A stretch of DNA of 64,000 nucleotides from an uncultured Anaerolineaceae bacterium (lineage in GTDB: Bacteria > Chloroflexota > Anaerolineae > Anaerolineales > Anaerolineaceae), in assembly GCA_927443345.1 (NCBI GenBank), contig CAKMKJ010000059.1:1-64000 (forward strand), written 5' to 3'. Below, one piece after another: positions 59,514-64,000 of the stretch (positions are counted from its first letter, which is position 1; every line of letters begins with the position of its first letter). The position numbers and the translations under genes are program-made. A model generated the notes under the pieces. The model saw nothing but the letters and a program-made list of their open reading frames with translations. It searched no databases and was not told the origin of the DNA.

Positions 59514-60626
59514 ATGGCCAATGATAATTTTATTCGTAAGGTAGCAATTGCCACAGGCGGCGGGGATGCGCCAGGCTTGAACGCGGTGATACGCGCAGCG
59601 GTGCTGGCAGGCATTGCCCGCGGGTGGGAGATGTACGGCATCCGCGACGGGTTTAACGGTTTGATGACGCCTGAAAAATACAAAGATGGCGGCGTGATCT
59701 CATTGACGCGTGAGCGAGTGCGCGGCATTACCCATTTAGGCGGTACGATCATCGGCACTACCAACCGGGGCAATCCTTTTCAATATCCTGTTAAAAATGC
59801 GGATGGAACCTATACCGAGATTGACCGGTCGGACGAACTGGTACGTTTATTTGCGATGCATGAAATTGATGCGCTGATCTCGGTGGGTGGTGATGGCTCA
59901 ATGTCGATTGCCAATTCGCTGTCTGAAAAGGGCGTGCGTGTGGTGGGTGTGCCCAAAACGATTGACAACGACCTGGATCAAACGGTGGTGACATTTGGTT
60001 TTGATACTGCAGTGGGGTTCGCCGTGGAATGTCTGGATCGTTTGCATACCACTGCCGCCAGTCATCAGCGTGTTTTGATCGTTGAAGTGATGGGGCGTTA
60101 CGCAGGCTGGATCGCACTGGAAGCCGGGGTGGCCGGTTCGGCTGACGTGGTACTTATCCCCGAAATCCCGTTTGATTTGAAGAAGGTGTCTGCAAAGATT
60201 CTTGAGCGGCAGCGATCGGGCAGCAACTTCTCAATTGTGGTGGTGGCTGAAGGTGCAAAGCCTGTTGGCGGCAGTGTTTCGGTCATTTCAAAAGAAATAG
60301 GCCGCGCCGAAAGGCTGGGCGGCATCGGAGAGAGAATCACCGAAGAGCTTCAGGAATTGACTGGAAAAGAAACCCGCCTGGTGGTGTTGGGTCATTTGCT
60401 GCGCGGAGGTTCACCCACAGCCAATGACCGTTTGATCGCGCTGAGATTTGGGGCGGCGGCTGTCCGCGCATTGGATGAAGGGCAAAGCGGTGTGATGGTG
60501 GCGCTGGATCCGCCTATCGTCAAATACGTGCCTTTGGCAGACGCCACCCGGCGCATGAAGAATGTGCCGCTTGATTGTGACACGATGCTCACCGCTCGCG
60601 ACCTGGGCGTATGCTTCGGAGATTGA
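59514..60626 (+). CDS. 6-phosphofructokinase, group III
   Basis: 370 residues from ATG 59514 (GGAGG upstream; the frame extends eight codons further). Motifs: ATGGGDAPGLNAVIRA, GGTIIGTTNRGNP, SVGGDGSMS and PKTIDNDL. Gly in GGDGS (E. coli 104) points to ATP rather than PPi as phosphoryl donor. Lys in PKTIDND (124) is the PPi-type residue. This mixed pair is known from group III enzymes such as the ATP-dependent one of Streptomyces. It commits fructose-6-phosphate to glycolysis. The gene converges on a membrane hydrolase gene 7 bp away. Confidence 0.92.
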   Translation: MANDNFIRKVAIATGGGDAPGLNAVIRAAVLAGIARGWEMYGIRDGFNGLMTPEKYKDGGVISLTRERVRGITHLGGTIIGTTNRGNPFQYPVKNADGTYTEIDRSDELVRLFAMHEIDALISVGGDGSMSIANSLSEKGVRVVGVPKTIDNDLDQTVVTFGFDTAVGFAVECLDRLHTTAASHQRVLIVEVMGRYAGWIALEAGVAGSADVVLIPEIPFDLKKVSAKILERQRSGSNFSIVVVAEGAKPVGGSVSVISKEIGRAERLGGIGERITEELQELTGKETRLVVLGHLLRGGSPTANDRLIALRFGAAAVRALDEGQSGVMVALDPPIVKYVPLADATRRMKNVPLDCDTMLTARDLGVCFGD

Positions 60627-60633
60627 TATTTGA

Positions 60634-62553
60634 TTAGTTGTCGTGTTTGATACCATTCAATGAAGTAGTGTTGAATCCGTGTTTTTCTAAATGGGCCAAA
60701 ATCTTATTAAACGCCTCCTCCCGGGTGGGGGGAGGTGTTTTGCATGTGCCGATATAACTCTGCACTTTGGCATCGTTGTAAGTTTTCTTAACTAAATTGA
60801 TGGTGTAGTAATGATCGCAAGAAATGAGGGTGACTTTGCCAAACTGGTAAAATGGCGCAACAAAAGGTGGGTAGACAATGGCGGTAGTCTTTGGGTCGCG
60901 GCTTGAATCAGGGATGGCAACCAGGAATATCTGGCGGTCGGGGTCCAGGGGTTCGTAGAGCGGCAGACCTGGCATCCACTCCGGCTGGGGGATGCCGAGG
61001 TAATTGAGCAGGGTGGGGGCGATATCCATGTTTTGGGTGTTTTCGACGACCCTGCCGGCATGTTCATCATGAGGAAAGTGAATCAGCAGCGGCACTCTGG
61101 CGATTGACCAGCGTTGGGTGTGATCGCTGCCCACCACCAGCACGGAGTTCTCCCACAGACCGCGGGTTGATAATCCGTTGTATAGCTGATTGACTGCGTT
61201 GTCAAAATCGAGGATGCTGTCGAGGTAGAAAGACTCAACATATTTACCTTGTATGGTTGGGTCAAGCCCTTTAGAAAACACCTGTTGGGTGGGATAGTAT
61301 TTTGGGCCGTGGGTGCCCATCCAATGGATGTGCACAAAGATGGGTTGTTTGCTCTCATCAATCAGTTTGAAGAGGTAATCCAGTTTTTCCTGGTCGTTGA
61401 ATTTTTCAGGCGATTCTGTGACCTGCAGAAATGGGTTGGTCATTTTTTTGATGTAAAAGAGGTGTTCGAGGCGATCAGAGATGCGTGAATAAACTTCGCG
61501 CATAAAGTAGTAATTGTTCGTGGGTAACAGTTTGGCCAGGCTGGATTGGATTTTGTTGTTGACCGGTGATTCACCGTTGGCTTCGATAAAGGCGTCTTGA
61601 AAATTGATGCGGTAAGCGTCAGCGTAATAGGTGAAGTTCAACTGGACGGTGTAATAACCGTAGGATTGGAGTATGCCCGGTAGATGTTCGAAGGCATCTG
61701 CATCTTTGAGAATATCAGTGGAAGCCAGGGTGTGGGTTTCAGCAGGGTATTTACCGGTTAGGAAGGATGTGGTGGAGCCGATGGTTCCCTGGGCGTTGGA
61801 GAAGTTGTTCTCAGCCACCAGAGACACATCCGCAAGTTGTTTGAGAAAGGGCGTGGTGTCTTTTTCATATCCATATAATGAGAGCTTGGCAGAGTTGAGC
61901 GCGTCGCCGGTAAGCAAAATGATGTTGGGTAATTTTTCAAGGCTGATTTCAGCGGCTGGCTTGGAGAGCGGGTTATTCAGGTAGGGATTGAATGCTACAG
62001 GCAATAAAACGCAGGCTAAAACTATTATGCCAAGTATGAGCGGAAATTGCATTTTTTGCTTAGCGGTGAGATTGCGGCGTGATTTTGAGATTGAGCGGGA
62101 CCATTTGAAGATGGGGTACATCAAGCCGATGGTGAGTAAGATGAAGCCAACCAGGTAAAGCGTACGCACAATCCCTTTGGTCGAGACGACGCCATACTTG
62201 AAGGTGGTATAGGTGATGTTGTCGATAAGCAGCAGCACGATGACCGAAAGGAGCAATGCCGGGATGAGACAGAGCAAGATTCTGATGATGGCGCGTCCTG
62301 TTTTGGCGTTCAGGACGTAGTACAAGATCATGAAAGGCACAGAAATCAAAATGGCTGTCAGTGCAAGAATGCCTGAGCCGTTCAGAAGCACAGATGCTTT
62401 TTCGAAAAAGGAGCTACCGCTGATAAATGAGATTTTAGAAATGATGAAGAGCCATTCCATTAATATGTAGAGAAATGAGGCGATGGGGATGAGCAGCGAA
62501 ACATCCACGGGGGAGAAGCGGGCATGTTTGATCAGATGGAGCAGTGATTTCAT
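60634..62553 (-). CDS. Membrane-embedded alkaline-phosphatase-superfamily (sulfatase/LtaS-like) protein
   Basis: 639 residues. Five N-terminal membrane helices (to about residue 205) are followed by an external sulfatase-fold domain: PNIILLTGDALNSAKLSLYGY, GTIGSTTSFLTGKYP, HIHWMGTHGP and GSDHTQRW. The nucleophile position carries Thr/Ser, not the Cys/Ser-x-Pro-x-Arg of sulfatases, so it fits phosphotransferases or hydrolases such as LtaS or phosphoglycerol transferase better. Asp-Asn in the first metal motif is altered to GDALN. It likely modifies a surface glycolipid or polymer. No ribosome site is evident. Confidence 0.8.
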   Translation of the reverse strand: MKSLLHLIKHARFSPVDVSLLIPIASFLYILMEWLFIISKISFISGSSFFEKASVLLNGSGILALTAILISVPFMILYYVLNAKTGRAIIRILLCLIPALLLSVIVLLLIDNITYTTFKYGVVSTKGIVRTLYLVGFILLTIGLMYPIFKWSRSISKSRRNLTAKQKMQFPLILGIIVLACVLLPVAFNPYLNNPLSKPAAEISLEKLPNIILLTGDALNSAKLSLYGYEKDTTPFLKQLADVSLVAENNFSNAQGTIGSTTSFLTGKYPAETHTLASTDILKDADAFEHLPGILQSYGYYTVQLNFTYYADAYRINFQDAFIEANGESPVNNKIQSSLAKLLPTNNYYFMREVYSRISDRLEHLFYIKKMTNPFLQVTESPEKFNDQEKLDYLFKLIDESKQPIFVHIHWMGTHGPKYYPTQQVFSKGLDPTIQGKYVESFYLDSILDFDNAVNQLYNGLSTRGLWENSVLVVGSDHTQRWSIARVPLLIHFPHDEHAGRVVENTQNMDIAPTLLNYLGIPQPEWMPGLPLYEPLDPDRQIFLVAIPDSSRDPKTTAIVYPPFVAPFYQFGKVTLISCDHYYTINLVKKTYNDAKVQSYIGTCKTPPPTREEAFNKILAHLEKHGFNTTSLNGIKHDN

Positions 62554-62664
62554 AGGGGCTCTTTGAATTGAGGTGGTGATGCAAAATCAAGACTCTATTT
62601 TACTCTTTAATCAGGTGGGTGAAGGGGGTTATTCTTGTTCTTATTGCATAAATCTTGTAACGAG

Positions 62665-62937
62665 TTATCCAAAATAATCAAAGGGGGCGGGGTGATGGTC
62701 TGCGCGTAAATATTCACTTCCATTGATTTCAAATACGCCGATGCAAATTCGATGGTATGCACCATCCTGGGTGAAAACGGTGTTACCGGTTTTGATGAGG
62801 GTCAGTATTTCTTCTCTGGAATATGGCTTTGGTGGTAAGCACTCGCTGTGGAATACGTTGGTCTTGTATCCTGTCAGGGAGGACACCTTCTTTTTACTTT
62901 CACTGAAGTTGAATCCGATAATGTAATAATAAGCCAT
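62665..62937 (-). CDS. DUF3892-like small protein
   Basis: 90 residues. The YSREEILTLIKTGNTVFT segment, then a strand pair ending YLRADHHPAPFDYFG, matches the DUF3892 pattern (a short domain with an I-x-x-G turn and a C-terminal YLR strand). Function unknown. AAGGAT precedes ATG and a minus-strand TATAAT lies ~25 bp upstream. Confidence 0.65.
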   Translation of the reverse strand: MAYYYIIGFNFSESKKKVSSLTGYKTNVFHSECLPPKPYSREEILTLIKTGNTVFTQDGAYHRICIGVFEINGSEYLRADHHPAPFDYFG

Positions 62938-63085
62938 AAGAGTGTATCCTTAAGGCTTATTATAGTACAAACGTTCTATTTAAGCTAGGGGTGATTAAAA
63001 TCAGGATTGTTTTCTACAGTAGATAATAGATTTGGATTTACACCATTTATTATTTATTAGAAAAGCCTGGCGGGTATTCCCCTTC

Positions 63086-63130
63086 GGGGACGATGTGCTT
63101 CGTCGCTAAGACCGCTCCTCGCAATGACAA
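63086..63130. repeat. TCATTGCGAG-type dispersed repeat
   Basis: On the minus strand this reads TTGTCATTGCGAGGAGCGG, then TTAGCGACGAAGCACATCG. The first 13 bases recur at 31511-31523. Elements of this form are common intergenic repeats in several bacterial phyla. Confidence 0.55.
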
Positions 63131-63140
63131 GAGATATGTA

Positions 63141-63167
63141 AAAAAAACACCCCAAAAAGGAGTGTTT
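63141..63167 (-). terminator. Intrinsic terminator of tRNA-Leu
   Basis: A 9-bp stem with one mismatch (63145-63153 with 63159-63167) followed by seven T residues on the minus strand, just after the tRNA. Confidence 0.85.
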
Positions 63168-63171
63168 GCTG

Positions 63172-63255
63172 TGGGGCGAGAGGGGGTCGAACCCTCACGA
63201 TGTCACCATCGACGGATTTTAAGTCCGTTGCGTCTGCCGATTCCGCCACCGCCCC
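63172..63255 (-). tRNA. tRNA-Leu (anticodon UAA)
   Basis: 84 nt, minus strand, beginning GGGGCGGTGGCGGAATCGG and ending with the T-arm GGTTCGACC and CGCCCCA. The anticodon loop is CTTAAAA with UAA at 63219-63221, and the long variable arm (GATGGTGACATC) is as expected for leucine. CCA is not encoded. Confidence 0.96.
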
Positions 63256-63317
63256 AACGCATGTTCAATTTTATCGCATTTGAATGCATCGTCAAGTGAA
63301 AAAGGGTGTTTGTGTGC

Positions 63318-63962
63318 TTATTTGGTCGCATCTTTTTTGATACGCGCCCAAACAGAGTAAAAATGCACCAGCGGGGATGATATTCTGCCTATGGGTTGGG
63401 CAAAACGCAAGGCAATGCGCAACGACTCAGCATCGTGGAACTCAGGCAACTCGGTATAGCAGCGGCCAATCTCGTTTTGGTGATGCCCATCCGAGCCGGC
63501 GTTGCCGGGCAGGTTATGGCTTTGCGCAAACGCCAGCGCCAGTTTGTTGTAGTTGGCATCTACTACGCGTGCGTTAAGTACTTCAACAGCGTCAAGCTGT
63601 GGAGCGAGCCATTCGAGGGTTTCGAGCGGCCAACCTGAGCGCTGCGGATCGAAGGGGTGCGAAATGCTGATGAATGCGCCTTGATCTTTGAGGCGTTTGA
63701 GGGCTTCTTGAGGTTCAAGCCGTTTGGGCAGGGGCACGGTCACAAAAGCGGCCAGGAACTCTCCCTGAGTGGTCTGAATTTCTTCTCCCACGATGATCAG
63801 ATCAGGCGCCATGCGGTAAGCCTCAAGCGCGCCTTCGATCGAGTTGTGGTCGGTGACCACCAGCTTATCCAATCCGCGTTTGCGCGCGGCCTGGATCAAA
63901 GCGGGGATAGGGGTGAGGCTGTCTGATGAGTGGTAAGTGTGGCAGTGAAAATCAACCTTCAA
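63318..63962 (-). CDS. PHP-domain phosphoesterase
   Basis: 214 residues from TTG 63962, with AGGAAGG eight bases upstream; the frame stays open to the window edge, so an upstream start cannot be excluded. The PHP metal motifs are HCHTYHSSD, VTDHNS, GEEIQT, SHPFDP and NAGSDGHH. Members hydrolyse phosphoesters such as histidinol phosphate, 5'-3' oligonucleotides or nucleoside monophosphates. The size fits the short stand-alone YciV/TrpH-like group. Substrate unknown. Confidence 0.85.
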   Translation of the reverse strand: MKVDFHCHTYHSSDSLTPIPALIQAARKRGLDKLVVTDHNSIEGALEAYRMAPDLIIVGEEIQTTQGEFLAAFVTVPLPKRLEPQEALKRLKDQGAFISISHPFDPQRSGWPLETLEWLAPQLDAVEVLNARVVDANYNKLALAFAQSHNLPGNAGSDGHHQNEIGRCYTELPEFHDAESLRIALRFAQPIGRISSPLVHFYSVWARIKKDATK

Positions 63963-64000
63963 TGATGCGGCCTTCCTGGCTTTTGATTCCGAGTGGTTTA

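Overview
The window looks like chromosome from an anaerobic Chloroflexota bacterium, most likely of the class Anaerolineae. This is an inference from gene content: exported proteins with Pro/Thr-rich linkers, a NusA with a long acidic and Lys-rich tail, a 48-residue zinc-ribbon protein of the DUF5679 type, a tungsten-type aldehyde ferredoxin oxidoreductase with a four-cluster ferredoxin, formate-tetrahydrofolate ligase, a BMP-type nucleoside importer, and T-box and CIRCE/HrcA regulation. No rRNA, CRISPR array, transposase or complete prophage was seen. The only tRNA is tRNA-Leu(UAA).

Layout. 1-4.4 kb: the end of a formylglycine-generating-enzyme-like protein, then an ABC-2 exporter operon (ATPase and two permeases). 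4.5-5.7 kb: a uroporphyrinogen-decarboxylase-family methyltransferase-like protein. 5.9-11.2 kb: a four-gene BMP nucleoside ABC importer with an internal terminator after the binding-protein gene. 11.3-13.4 kb: an MFS transporter coupled to trmD. 13.4-16.3 kb: two paralogous membrane-anchored TPR proteins. 16.3-19.7 kb: a DtxR-type regulator divergent from feoA-feoB-feoC. 19.8-22.7 kb: a metallophosphoesterase, then a tRNA-Trp T-box leader and trpB2. 22.7-26.7 kb: a large protein resembling an inactivated DNA methyltransferase, facing a parvulin lipoprotein and a small anchored protein. 26.8-31.4 kb: the aldehyde oxidoreductase/ferredoxin pair and groES-groEL under CIRCE control.

31.5-41.5 kb is the accessory region. 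It holds a type I restriction system in which HsdM and HsdS are one polypeptide with a mosaic base composition, a tandem C2H2-type zinc-finger protein, a PD-(D/E)XK nuclease-like protein, and a small Cys-pair protein. Upstream of the last gene lie a 15-residue hydrophobic peptide ORF and two very short promoter-terminator units, all in AT-rich DNA. The region ends with a Cys-cluster/basic protein, an orphan MNT nucleotidyltransferase and a cluster of palindromic repeats. This is the likeliest place for something undescribed.

41.5-50.5 kb is a housekeeping block: mgtC, ribF, then the translation operon nusA-ylxR-infB-rbfA-DHH phosphoesterase-truB (no rimP ahead of nusA), and a glutathione-peroxidase-type thiol peroxidase. 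50.6-64 kb: a GH13 glucosidase, an Ldh-family dehydrogenase, a two-lobed lipoprotein, a TetR regulator with an alpha/beta hydrolase, fhs, a DUF5679 protein, phosphofructokinase, a membrane alkaline-phosphatase-superfamily protein, a DUF3892 protein, tRNA-Leu and a PHP-domain phosphoesterase.

Several genes (trmD, the parvulin gene, ribF, the MNT gene, the nuclease gene) have a -10 box only six or seven bases before ATG and no Shine-Dalgarno, suggesting leaderless transcripts. Start codons were moved from the longest-ORF position wherever a Shine-Dalgarno or family alignment favoured a later start; these choices are stated in the entries.
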